Part shown: positions 1-8,172 of the stretch, piece by piece
Position numbering within the stretch: position 1 is the stretch's first letter
Layout of the letters: every line of letters begins with the position of its first letter
DNA from: Cereibacter_A azotoformans
GTDB lineage: Bacteria > Pseudomonadota > Alphaproteobacteria > Rhodobacterales > Rhodobacteraceae
Assembly: GCF_003050905.1 (NCBI RefSeq)
Contig: NZ_QAOT01000014.1
Reading direction: 5' to 3' (one strand)
DNA: 64,000 nucleotides
Notes under the pieces: generated by a model
What the model saw: the letters and a program-made list of their open reading frames with translations, nothing else
Told to the model about the DNA's origin: nothing
Database searches by the model: none
Position numbers and translations under genes: made by a program

Positions 1-824
1 GCGGTCGAAGCCGTGGTTGGTGACATCATGGGTGACGATGATGTGCGTTTCGGCATCGACCGCGCACTGCGCGTTGTATCCGACCAGGCCGCTGTTCCTG
101 GCACTGGTCGCCATCGCACGGGCATCAGGATCAGTCAGCGAGATCTGCCCGTCCGGTGCGTCGGCCAAGGCCTTGTCCATCGCCTTCAGCCGCTCGATTT
201 CCCGCCGGATGCGGCCGTAGCGGCGGGCGAGATGGGCAACCTTCTCCGCCCGCGCCTCTCCCTCCTCCTGCCGGTCGATCCGGACCATCTCATTGATGCA
301 GCGCGCGACATCCGCTTCGAGATGGGTCAGCCGGCTGGCGATCTTGCCCTTGGTGAAGTTCCTGTCGCGGTTGTTGACCGCCTTGAACTTGCTTCCGTCG
401 ATGGCGACGCAGTCGCCCTTCAGCACGCCGATCCGGCGGCAGAGTTCGACGAACTGCGCGCAGGTCGTGCGGATGGCAGCTGCATTGTCGCGCCGGAAGT
501 CGGCGATGGTCTTGTGGTCGGGCACCAGCTTGCCGGTCAGCCACATCACCTCGACGTTGCGGCCGGCCTCCCGGCCAGTCGGCGGCTCGACGGGATGCGG
601 TTCAGGTACCCGTAGATGAACAGCTTGAGCAGCACGGCCGGGTGATACCCCGGCCGACCCGTGCGTGCCGCAGCCGATCGGACGAAGCCGAGTTCCGCCA
701 GATCCAGTTCGTCGACGAAAAGATCGACGACGCGCACAAGGGCATCCTCGCTGATCCAATCCTCAAGCCGATCCGGAAACAGCACCGTCTGGCTGCGCTC
801 GACGCCCTCGATGAAACCCGCCAT
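1..824 (-). pseudogene. IS1182-type transposase, frameshifted and cut by the window edge
   Basis: This encodes the N-terminal part of a DDE transposase of the IS1182 type. It starts at ATG 824 (MAGFIEGVERSQ) with GGAGGGG just upstream, and has the family's VRVVDLFVDELDL and GRPGYHPAVLLKLFIYGYLNRIPSSRRL blocks. After SSRRL the frame runs into a stop near 546. The missing family sequence continues in another frame (NVEVMWLTGKLVPDHKTIADF, then VAIDGSKFKAVNNRDRNF and DPDARAMATS). One base is therefore missing around 570-577, in the GC-rich run that should read LDREAGRN. The catalytic DGS block is in the second part, so the copy as read cannot make a full enzyme. The gene continues beyond position 1. 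Confidence 0.8.
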
Positions 825-885
825 CCTGAACCCCTCCGACCTCAGAAAGTCTACCACAGGTAGGGGTTTTCACACAGCCTCGGCC
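1..885 (-). mobile_element. IS1182-family insertion sequence, partial
   Basis: The left edge of the window lies inside an insertion sequence whose transposase runs on the minus strand. The element's outer end is probably near 850-885, where the sequence reads GGGGTTTTCACACAGCC. I recall this kind of end from IS1182-type elements, but the exact terminal base and any target duplication cannot be fixed because the other end is outside the window. The transposase carries a frameshift, so this copy looks inactive unless the break is a sequencing error. Confidence 0.65.
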
Positions 886-989
886 TTGGGTTAACGGAAT
901 GCACGAGTCGTCCCGGCCGCCACCGGCGCGGCGGCAGCGGACCTGTCCTCATGGGTGGCCGAGGCCGCCGGATTGGACGGTCCGAGCGA

Positions 990-1095
990 GACGCAGAGCC
1001 CTACGCCTACCCCGTCGACCTCTTCACCCGGATCGCCAACGGCCACCTCCACAAGGAAATCAACGTGCTGATGCCTTGGGCCAACATCCCGGCGA
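990..1095 (+). pseudogene. IS66-type transposase C-terminal remnant
   Basis: A short open stretch reads EPYAYPVDLFTRIANGHLHKE and then NVLMPWA. This matches the pattern near the C-terminus of IS66 TnpC transposases (EPxAYLxDVLTRIxxGHxxxxIDxLLPW). There is no upstream DDE domain, and no tnpA or tnpB, so this is a decayed fragment. It lies directly after the IS1182-type end, which suggests nested insertion debris. Identification rests on about 30 residues, so it is tentative. Confidence 0.45.
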
Positions 1096-1784
1096 CCAAA
1101 CCTGAGATCGCCTCAACTCCAGGGAAATGCCCTCATCCGTGAGTACCCGGTGAGCTCATATAAGCTCAGACAACCACCGGACGCCGGCGTCACCGGGCGA
1201 GAGCGCAAGCGAAACCTTAATGGGACGGAGACGCCTCTTACTGACAGCCGAAGGATCGCGCACAGGTTCCCCGAACCTGGTGCAGCCTTGCGAGGGTCCG
1301 CCGAAGCCGCCGCATCGGGCCTCATGCTCGGACCTGAACGGGTGCTTCAAGCGCGGCCTGCAGGGGCGGAGGCGATCCCGCCGGTCGTTGATGCGGACCG
1401 CGGCAACTCCTAGGGTGTCTCGTGAACCACCCGTGCCCGCGCCGGTTCTCGGTTCTGATCGCAGGCAGCGACGGTCGAGGATGCACCCTGGCGGCATCGA
1501 GATCCGTGGCCGCCTGCGTCCACGCCGCCGTCCTGCGTGCCCTGCCTTGCCTCCTCCCTCGGCCGCGACGCTCGACGCGCTGATCGGCCCGAAGCCAAGG
1601 GAGCGTGCGGCCGCTGATGCTGCCGATTGTCAATTCATGCCTGGTACATCTGCTGCGCGCCGCGGCCTTCCGGCTGCGCCGCTGAGGGCTGGCCAGGTTC
1701 ATGACCAGCAAGGAAGAAGGGCTGCCCTGATCGAGCGGGGGGCCGCATCACCGAAATGGCGCGACGCGCCCCATGGAGATCCGA
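1096..1784. other. Intergenic stretch with no convincing gene
   Basis: About 690 bases lie between the IS66-like scrap and the spike genes. Open frames exist here on both strands, but their products are arginine/proline-rich and show no domain, start signal or family likeness. One inverted repeat is visible at 1151-1168 (TGAGCT, six bases, AGCTCA). It could be an IS end or an operator. The promoter for the following spike genes should lie here, but I could not pick out a convincing -35/-10 pair. Confidence 0.5.
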
Positions 1785-2045
1785 ATGTCCGACCCGTTCA
1801 AGCACCACTCGTCCGGCCTTGACAGCCCCGCGCTCGGCGCGCTCGCGGTGACGCCATCCGACAGCGCCGACCTCGCCACCGCCATCCGGGCCGTGACCAT
1901 CGGCGGGGGAGGGACGCTCGCGTTTGTCGGCGTGGATGGGACGACTTGCACGACCGGCGAGCTGCCCGCCGGCACCTATGCCCTGCGCGCGTCCAGCATC
2001 CGCGCCACCGGGACGACCGCCACCGACATCACGGGGTGGATCTGA
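1785..2045 (+). CDS. ghsA: GTA head-spike base protein homologue (Rcc01079/GhsA family)
   Basis: An 86-residue protein with the layout of the spike base family named after R. capsulatus Rcc01079 (GhsA): the N-terminal DPFKHHSSGLDSPALGALAV, then TPSDSADLATAIRAVTIGGGG, and C-terminal ATGTTATDITGWI. In R. capsulatus this protein forms the base of fibres on the head of the gene transfer agent and is needed for binding to capsulated recipients. The start at 1785 is preferred over 1773 because GGAG (1776-1779) is correctly placed for it. The gene ends one base before the next start, so the two are surely co-transcribed. No GTA capsid, portal or terminase gene is in the window. That fits the unlinked position of ghsAB in R. 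capsulatus. Confidence 0.8.
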   Translation: MSDPFKHHSSGLDSPALGALAVTPSDSADLATAIRAVTIGGGGTLAFVGVDGTTCTTGELPAGTYALRASSIRATGTTATDITGWI

Positions 2046-2046
2046 C

Positions 2047-3951
2047 ATGCATCCCGGCCTCGGCCTCGGGCTGACCGCGCAGCGTGGGCGCGCGACATCC
2101 TCCTCCATCACGGCCACTTCCGCACCCACCTTCGCCCCGCTCTCACCCGGAGTGACCATTTCAAGCGTCTGGACGGCAGGAACCTACGCTTCGACCGCCG
2201 GCACGATCTCCGCCGTGGTGGAGACGTTCGTTCGCAACTCCGAGGCGGTGACGGCTTCAACCGTTGCCGCGGAAGGTGACGTCATCTCTGTCACGGTTCT
2301 GGTGACGGACAGTGCGGGCAACCAGCGGACGTTCTCGTGCGGGCCGCAGGCGGTGCCCTACGCGGCGCCTATGATCTCGGGTCTGCAGGATCTGAGCGCA
2401 TCCCGTGGCGCGAGCATCAGCATCAACGCCGCGGTCAGCGCGAGCGGCTCGGGCCTCGTCTACTCGCTGACCGGCCCGGAGTGGCTCTCGATCAACCCCG
2501 CCACCGGCATGATCACCGGCGCGGCGCCGGAGGCCCATGTGACCACCGCGGCGACGGTGACCGTCACCAATCCCGGCGGAAGCGCGAGCGACACGTTCGC
2601 GGTGGAGGTGGTGGCGGCCCCTACGGTCACTCCGGCCGCCAACAACATCCTCGTCATCAACGGAGACAGCCGCACGGCCTCGGGCATGACCACGCTGCGG
2701 GCGCATGGATCGGCGGCCGAGACCAACCCGCTCGAAAATGCTGGGGTCTCGTTCGCCGCGGGCTGGCAGGCCCACGCGCTGGCCGCGCTGTCGCATCGTG
2801 TCCTCATTCCCAAGGGCGGAAACTTCGCCATCGGGGCCGAGACGACAACCCAGATGGCGGCGCGGGCGGAGCGGGATGCGGCGCAGGCGGCGGGCTTCGG
2901 TGCCAAGGTCTGCGTCTTCCTGGGCGGAGTGAACGACACGACCCTGACCAGCGCCCAGAGCATCGCCAACTACATCGCGATCTTCAACGCATGGGCGGCG
3001 CAGGGCATCCGGCTCGTGGTCTGCAACGAGGCGCCGCGTGACAACCTGGCCGGGGCCAACCTTACCGCGCATCAGGAGCGCCGGGCGTGGCTCGAGGATC
3101 CGCAGCGGGCCGTGGACTGGCCGGGATATGTCCGCGTCAACAGCTGGGACGCGCTGGCCGATCCCGCGGATCCGACCAAATGGGCGCCGGGCCTGTCCTA
3201 CGACGGGCTGCATCCGACCTACGCGGGGTCCAGTATCCTCGGGGAGACCATCGCGGCGGCGCTGGCCCCGCTCTATCCCGACCCGGTCTTCCCGAGTCGG
3301 CTGGACCTGCCCACCTCGGCCGAGGGATGCCTCAACACCGCGCCGATGATGACCGGCGCGACCGGGACCATCCAGGCCACTCCGGCGGCTGTCATCACCG
3401 GGGACGTGGCGACGGGATGGATCCTGTCGGCCGAGCGGGTGCAGGACGGGCTGTCCATCACGGCCGGCAAAGGCACCGACCCGGACGGCTACGATGAGCA
3501 GATCATCACCCTGAGCGGGTTCGCCAGCGTCTCGGCCGCCTGCGGTGCGCGCTTCGCCAATGCGATGACGGCCGCCGTCAGCGCCCTGTCGCCCGGTGGC
3601 GTGATCCGCCTGCACGGGCGGCTGCGCATCGACGCAGGCCACACGGGTCTGCTGGGTGTGAGGATGGGTGGCTTCATCCAGGGGACCGGCCTCGACGCCC
3701 CGGCCGACGCCTTCAAGCTGCGCTACTTCGGGGCCTTCGCCGGGCTCTGGAACGCCTCCGGGACCAACGTCATGGATGGATCAGCGGCGGATCTGGAGAT
3801 CATGTCGCAGGACCTCGTGATCCCGGCGAACTGGGCAGCGGCCACCGGGCGGCAGGGCTTCGCGCAGGTCAACATCCTCTGCATGGGCGGCAACCTGCCC
3901 GTGAGCGCGACCGTGCGCCTGTCCCGGCTGGGCGTCAGACGGGTGTTGTAG
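2047..3951 (+). CDS. Spike-like protein with Ig-like and SGNH/GDSL hydrolase domains
   Basis: 634 residues. After an N-terminal segment (1-100) comes a putative Ig-like/cadherin-type domain at about 105-195. An SGNH hydrolase core follows, with block I NGDSR (Ser208), GGVND (293-297, Asn296) and DGLHPT (Asp386, His389), so all catalytic positions are present. Residues 430-634 resemble nothing I can name. The position next to a GhsA-type base protein suggests the role of R. capsulatus GhsB, the outer spike component. Sequence identity to GhsB is not claimed. SGNH enzymes often deacetylate polysaccharides, so it may trim O-acetyl groups from capsule. ATG 2047 is used because it follows the ghsA stop directly; longer in-frame starts overlap ghsA. 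The end at TAG 3951 is followed by 69 further open codons. Confidence 0.7.
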   Translation: MHPGLGLGLTAQRGRATSSSITATSAPTFAPLSPGVTISSVWTAGTYASTAGTISAVVETFVRNSEAVTASTVAAEGDVISVTVLVTDSAGNQRTFSCGPQAVPYAAPMISGLQDLSASRGASISINAAVSASGSGLVYSLTGPEWLSINPATGMITGAAPEAHVTTAATVTVTNPGGSASDTFAVEVVAAPTVTPAANNILVINGDSRTASGMTTLRAHGSAAETNPLENAGVSFAAGWQAHALAALSHRVLIPKGGNFAIGAETTTQMAARAERDAAQAAGFGAKVCVFLGGVNDTTLTSAQSIANYIAIFNAWAAQGIRLVVCNEAPRDNLAGANLTAHQERRAWLEDPQRAVDWPGYVRVNSWDALADPADPTKWAPGLSYDGLHPTYAGSSILGETIAAALAPLYPDPVFPSRLDLPTSAEGCLNTAPMMTGATGTIQATPAAVITGDVATGWILSAERVQDGLSITAGKGTDPDGYDEQIITLSGFASVSAACGARFANAMTAAVSALSPGGVIRLHGRLRIDAGHTGLLGVRMGGFIQGTGLDAPADAFKLRYFGAFAGLWNASGTNVMDGSAADLEIMSQDLVIPANWAAATGRQGFAQVNILCMGGNLPVSATVRLSRLGVRRVL

Positions 3952-4419
3952 CAGACCACAGGAGCACACACCGCACGCGACAGCCGGCTCCGGTCGATCG
4001 CCGAGAGCGCCGCCGCCGTGCCCCTGCTGATGACACCGCCCGGCGGCACAATGGCCGCCGTGGCGGTTGTCGCTGCTTTTGATGGTGCCTCGCGCATCCG
4101 CCGTTCGTACGGCGCAAGCCGGCTCCCGCGCGATCCATCGGAACGGCACTGGCGACACTGATCCAGAAGGTCTGGATGCGTGGCGTCTCGACTCGCCGAA
4201 GCCTCTTGTGACGCTCAACGCCCGCAGTTCACACTGTCTCCAGCTTTCCAGCACGTCCGATTCGACCGCGCTTCCAGTCGTCCGGACAGCGCGGATCAGG
4301 CCGCGGCACGGGCTCGTCGTCGGGCAGAGGCAGCGCGCGGTCTGGTTCACGAATATCAACCTCCAGCGGCGATCACCTTGCGAAGGGCCCCTGCGGCGCC
4401 CGTCATCAGAGGAAACGCC
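3952..4419 (+). other. Gap between the two spike-region genes, with a 7-3-7 inverted repeat
   Basis: No independent gene is recognised. The reading frame of the preceding gene stays open from 3952 to the TGA at 4159-4161 and encodes alanine-rich, otherwise featureless sequence. Immediately after it is a perfect inverted repeat, ATCCAGA-agg-TCTGGAT (4161-4177). The rest, to the ribosome-binding site AGAGGAA (4408-4414), shows nothing identifiable. It may hold the promoter of the glycanase gene. Confidence 0.4.
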
Positions 4420-6846
4420 ATGGCAATAGATCCCGACATCACACCCTTCCTCGACGCGCTCGCCGCGCGGATCGCGGGGCTCGAGACACAGCTGGCCGCT
4501 CAGGTCCAGAACGCGCAGGCCGAAGCCGACGGGCTCGCCGCGCAACTCGCTGCGGTTCGGGCCGATCTCCTTGCGCTCGGCGCACACGCCTCGGACGAGA
4601 CCGCCGACCTTCTCGCGCGCCTCGCGGCGCTCGAGACCGCGCTTCCGGGGCTGGCCGACAGCAGCAGTGGCGGCGACAACGAACTGTCCGACCGGCTCAA
4701 CACCCTCAGTCGGACGACAGATGCCGGCGATGCGGCGCTCTCGGACCGCCTGGTGCGCGTGCAGGATGCGCTCGACCAGCTCGAGAACCATCTGACCGGG
4801 GCGCTGAACCGCATCAGCCAGCTTGAAGGCACCACCACACCGGACGTCGGCATGGCCGACCTGTTCGAGGATGGCACCGGCGGATCCCCGGAGGGCTGGC
4901 GGCAGGTGTGGAACGCGCTCCCTTGGATCGAGGCGCAGGGCTGCGTGCAGGCCGAGCCGACCAGCACGGCCCGCTCGCTCCTGGCCTGCGACGCGGCGGA
5001 CGGCGCCGTCGATATCGAGACACTCGCGCTCTTCACCTTTGCCGAGGCGGGCGGCTTTGCCGGCCTTGCGGTGCGGGCCGCGGGCGCGGCCGCGCGTGAA
5101 ACCGGCTACCGGGTGATGTTCAACAACAACGGCTCGGGACCGTCGCTGCAGGTCGTGCGGTTCAACGAGGGCACGGCCACCATCCTGTCGAACCTCGCCT
5201 TCGCGCGGGCGGCCGAGGGCGACTGCTGGCTGCGCGTTCGCATGGTGGGTGCGACACTCTCCTGGAAGGCCTGGGCCGCCACCGCGAACGAGCCCGCCGC
5301 CTGGACGGGAACCCTGACGGACACGAGCCCGATCACCACCGGCGGCTGGGCCGGCCTCTGCGCCGGGGGCGGGAACGGGCTGGCAACCGTCCGGTGCCAG
5401 CGGTTCTCGTGGGCCTTCGACGGTGCGTCGGCCGCCCCGGTCGAGGTCGCCGCCCCCGCCGGCAGCGGCGGCACCCTTCCGGCTCCGGTCGAGGCCAATC
5501 CGTGGGAGCTGCTGGGCACCCTGCCCCTGCCGGTGATTGCCTATGACGATCCGGCCACCCGAACGGTCCATGTTCCTCCGGGCCAACGCTACGCCCACAT
5601 CAAGGTGACGGCGGATCAGCCGGTGCGGATGACCGCGATCCTGAGGCCCTTCGTCCAGAACTCGACCGGGGGCGGCATCAACGTCGGATCCGACCAGTCG
5701 CTCTGGGTCGGAGACTACTGGCATGTCTGGCGGCCGGATGACGATCCCGAGATGTGGATCACCATCGACATGCGGACCACGACCCGGACCGCGGGCCAGA
5801 GGTTCCTCCTCTATCTCCACACGGACATGGGCGGCTGGCGCACGGCGTCCCCGGTTTCGGCCTACATCGAGATCAAGGACGGCGCGGTGAACGAGCCGCC
5901 GGCCGTCCTGCCCCGCCACCGCCCGCCGATGCGGCTGGACATCTCCGGCACACCGACGGCGCAGCTCGATGCCGCCAACGTGCGCTGGTCGGATACGGGC
6001 TACATCGACAACAGTGCGTCGGGCACGCCCTGCTGGCGCTCGCGCCTCTCGCACGGCTACACGCAGGACGGCAACGCCGAGGTCGGCCTCTACATGAACG
6101 AGGATGTCTGGCCCACGCAGTCCGCATTCCCCCATGCGAGGGTGAGCGACGGGCAGGGCCGCACCGCGATCCGCCTCCGCTCCTGCCGCCTGCCCGCTCC
6201 GGTGACCTACAATTCGACCCGCATCTTCTACCATCAGGCCTCGGTGCTGATCGGCCAGCGCATGCCGGAGTGGCGGGGCAAGACCGGCATCTGGACGGCG
6301 CGCTGCGTCACGTCCAGCCGCAAGTTCTCGTGGCCCGCCTTCTGGCTGATCGCCGAAGGATGGCCGCCCGAGATCGACGTCTTCGAGCATTTCAACAGCA
6401 TCTACGGATCCTGGCCCGATGGCGGCTGGAGCACCTGCAACGTCCACTCGGGCGAATATGGCTCGCTTTCGGTCAGGACGCGCGCGCCCCTCAAGTTCGA
6501 TCTTCGCAAGCTGGGATTCGACAGCTTTGACGCCTATTCGGAGATCCACGACTACGCCGTACTCGTGACCCGGGAGCGGATCTACTGTTTCATTGACGGC
6601 ATCGAGGTCTATTGCGGGCCGAACGGCGCCAAGCACCAGAACTGGGACGCGAACTGGTCGCTCTATCCGATGTTCGACGTGGCCGCCAAGTTCGCGAGCC
6701 CGGACAGCTACGCCTACAGCGACGGAAGCGGCGACATGCACATCTACTCGGCCGCGCGCTACGAGACCTCGGCCGCCTCGCTCGTGCCCGTCACAGACGC
6801 GCGGCCCTGGCCGAACGGCAAGCAGCTTCCCGATCCGACCTACTGA
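4420..6846 (+). CDS. Coiled-coil protein with C-terminal GH16 glycanase domain (spike/tail-fibre type)
   Basis: 808 residues. Residues 12-136 are a long heptad-rich coiled coil (IAGLETQLAAQV and similar) interrupted near 80-88. Residues 145-335 and about 345-490 look like beta-rich carbohydrate-binding modules. The C-terminal third (about 500-790) resembles a family 16 glycoside hydrolase. It carries the signature EIDVFE at 651-656 (Glu651 nucleophile, Asp653, Glu656 acid/base in that family), with WPAFWLIAEGWP just before it. GH16 enzymes cut beta-1,3/1,4-linked glucans or galactans. No signal peptide is present, which argues against ordinary secretion and for incorporation into a particle. 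Start ATG 4420 has AGAGGAA upstream; longer frames lack one. Placement behind two GTA-spike-type genes suggests a capsule- or EPS-degrading fibre. Target polymer unknown. Confidence 0.7.
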   Translation: MAIDPDITPFLDALAARIAGLETQLAAQVQNAQAEADGLAAQLAAVRADLLALGAHASDETADLLARLAALETALPGLADSSSGGDNELSDRLNTLSRTTDAGDAALSDRLVRVQDALDQLENHLTGALNRISQLEGTTTPDVGMADLFEDGTGGSPEGWRQVWNALPWIEAQGCVQAEPTSTARSLLACDAADGAVDIETLALFTFAEAGGFAGLAVRAAGAAARETGYRVMFNNNGSGPSLQVVRFNEGTATILSNLAFARAAEGDCWLRVRMVGATLSWKAWAATANEPAAWTGTLTDTSPITTGGWAGLCAGGGNGLATVRCQRFSWAFDGASAAPVEVAAPAGSGGTLPAPVEANPWELLGTLPLPVIAYDDPATRTVHVPPGQRYAHIKVTADQPVRMTAILRPFVQNSTGGGINVGSDQSLWVGDYWHVWRPDDDPEMWITIDMRTTTRTAGQRFLLYLHTDMGGWRTASPVSAYIEIKDGAVNEPPAVLPRHRPPMRLDISGTPTAQLDAANVRWSDTGYIDNSASGTPCWRSRLSHGYTQDGNAEVGLYMNEDVWPTQSAFPHARVSDGQGRTAIRLRSCRLPAPVTYNSTRIFYHQASVLIGQRMPEWRGKTGIWTARCVTSSRKFSWPAFWLIAEGWPPEIDVFEHFNSIYGSWPDGGWSTCNVHSGEYGSLSVRTRAPLKFDLRKLGFDSFDAYSEIHDYAVLVTRERIYCFIDGIEVYCGPNGAKHQNWDANWSLYPMFDVAAKFASPDSYAYSDGSGDMHIYSAARYETSAASLVPVTDARPWPNGKQLPDPTY

Positions 6847-6963
6847 CCCGCTGTCCTTTGCAGCTGTCAGCCGGGCGCGGCGCCGCGAGACGGTGCCGCG
6901 CTCTCTTCCTGTTTCGCTGCCCCCCGACTAGGGTGCGCCCGCAGACAGTTGCGGGACGAACAC

Positions 6964-8172
6964 ATGGACGCTCTGGTGATCGGCGGCGGGCCGGCGGGCC
7001 TCATGGCGGCCGAAGAACTTGCACGGGCCGGACGCCGGACCGTGATCTGCGAGGCGAAACCCAGCGTCGCGCGCAAGCTGCTGATGGCCGGCAAATCGGG
7101 CCTCAACATCACCAAGGACGAGCCGGCCGCATCCTTCCTTGCCCGGTATGAGGAGGCCGCGGACTGGCTGGCGCCCATGCTCGCCGACTTCGGGCCGGCC
7201 GAGGTGCAGGACTGGTGCCGCGCGCTCGGGCAGCCGGTCTTCACCGGCTCGTCCGGGCGGGTCTTCCCGGAGGCCATGAAGGCGTCCCCGCTGCTGCGGG
7301 CCTGGCTCGCGCGGCTGACCTCGCTCGGCGTCGAGATCCGCACCCGCTGGCGCTGGGAAGGGTTTGGCGCGGGTCTTTGCTTCCGCACGCCCGACGGCAT
7401 GGTCGAACTCGCGCCGCGCGTGACCGTGCTCGCCCTCGGCGGGGCGAGCTGGTCGCGGCTGGGCTCGGACGGTGCATGGGCCCCGTGGCTTGCCGCCCGC
7501 GGCATCGTGATCGCGCCCTTCCGCCCCGCCAACATGGGTTTCCGCGTGACCTGGTCTGCGCACATGGCCCGGCATTTCGGTTCGCCCGTCAAGGGTGTGG
7601 CCCTGCTGGCGGGGGATCGTCGGGAGAGGGGCGAGTTCGTGATCTCGGCCCGCGGCCTCGAGGGCGGCGGCATCTACGCCATCGCGCGCCTGCTGCGCGA
7701 AGGCGCTCCGCTTGCGCTCGATCTGTTGCCGGATCTGACAGTGGATGAGGTGCGCGCCCGGCTGGCCCGCGGCCGGGCCGGAGAGAGCCTCGCAAACCGC
7801 CTGCGCAAGCTGGGCCTTGCGCCCGCAGCCGTGGCGCTGGTGCAGGAGTTCGCGCGTCCCCTCCCCCCGATCGAGGTTCTGGCGGCCCGGCTCAAGGAGC
7901 TGCCGGTGCCGCTGGACGGGCCACGTCCGCTCGACGAGGCGATCTCGACCGCCGGGGGCATCACCCGCGAAAGCCTGACCGACAGCCTCGAACTGCGCGC
8001 GCTTCCGGGCGTCTTTGCCTGCGGGGAAATGCTGGACTGGGAGGCGCCGACCGGGGGCTATCTCCTCACCGCCTGCCTCGCGACCGGACGCCATGCCGGC
8101 CGCGCGGCAGCCTTTTTCAACGGGCCCGGCGTCAGAGCCCCGGAGCCACCGCCGTCAGGGTCCGCCGGCTGA
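6964..8172 (+). CDS. HI0933/BaiN-like FAD-dependent flavoprotein
   Basis: 402 residues. It opens with a Rossmann dinucleotide-binding motif (MDALVIGGGPAGLMAAEELA), then EAKPSVARKLLMAGKSGLNITK, the hallmark of the HI0933/YhiN flavoproteins (TIGR03862-type subgroup). It ends with the second FAD-contact block, FACGEMLDWEAPTGGYLLTACLATG. The substrate of this family in proteobacteria is unknown. ATG 6964 is chosen because the upstream alternative is a TTG without a ribosome-binding site. Its 3' end overlaps the convergent outer-membrane protein gene by 41 bases. Confidence 0.85.
   Translation: MDALVIGGGPAGLMAAEELARAGRRTVICEAKPSVARKLLMAGKSGLNITKDEPAASFLARYEEAADWLAPMLADFGPAEVQDWCRALGQPVFTGSSGRVFPEAMKASPLLRAWLARLTSLGVEIRTRWRWEGFGAGLCFRTPDGMVELAPRVTVLALGGASWSRLGSDGAWAPWLAARGIVIAPFRPANMGFRVTWSAHMARHFGSPVKGVALLAGDRRERGEFVISARGLEGGGIYAIARLLREGAPLALDLLPDLTVDEVRARLARGRAGESLANRLRKLGLAPAAVALVQEFARPLPPIEVLAARLKELPVPLDGPRPLDEAISTAGGITRESLTDSLELRALPGVFACGEMLDWEAPTGGYLLTACLATGRHAGRAAAFFNGPGVRAPEPPPSGSAG

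Noticed and set aside
1220..1822. 200-codon plus-strand frame before the spike genes
   Set aside because: Arg/Pro-rich product with no family likeness and no ribosome-binding site; it overlaps the ghsA start.
3781..6741. 986-codon open frame on the minus strand opposite the spike/GH16 genes
   Set aside because: Arg/Gly/His-rich composition with no domain. The opposite strand has a catalytic SGNH set, a GH16 motif and proper ribosome-binding sites. It is a shadow of GC-biased third positions.
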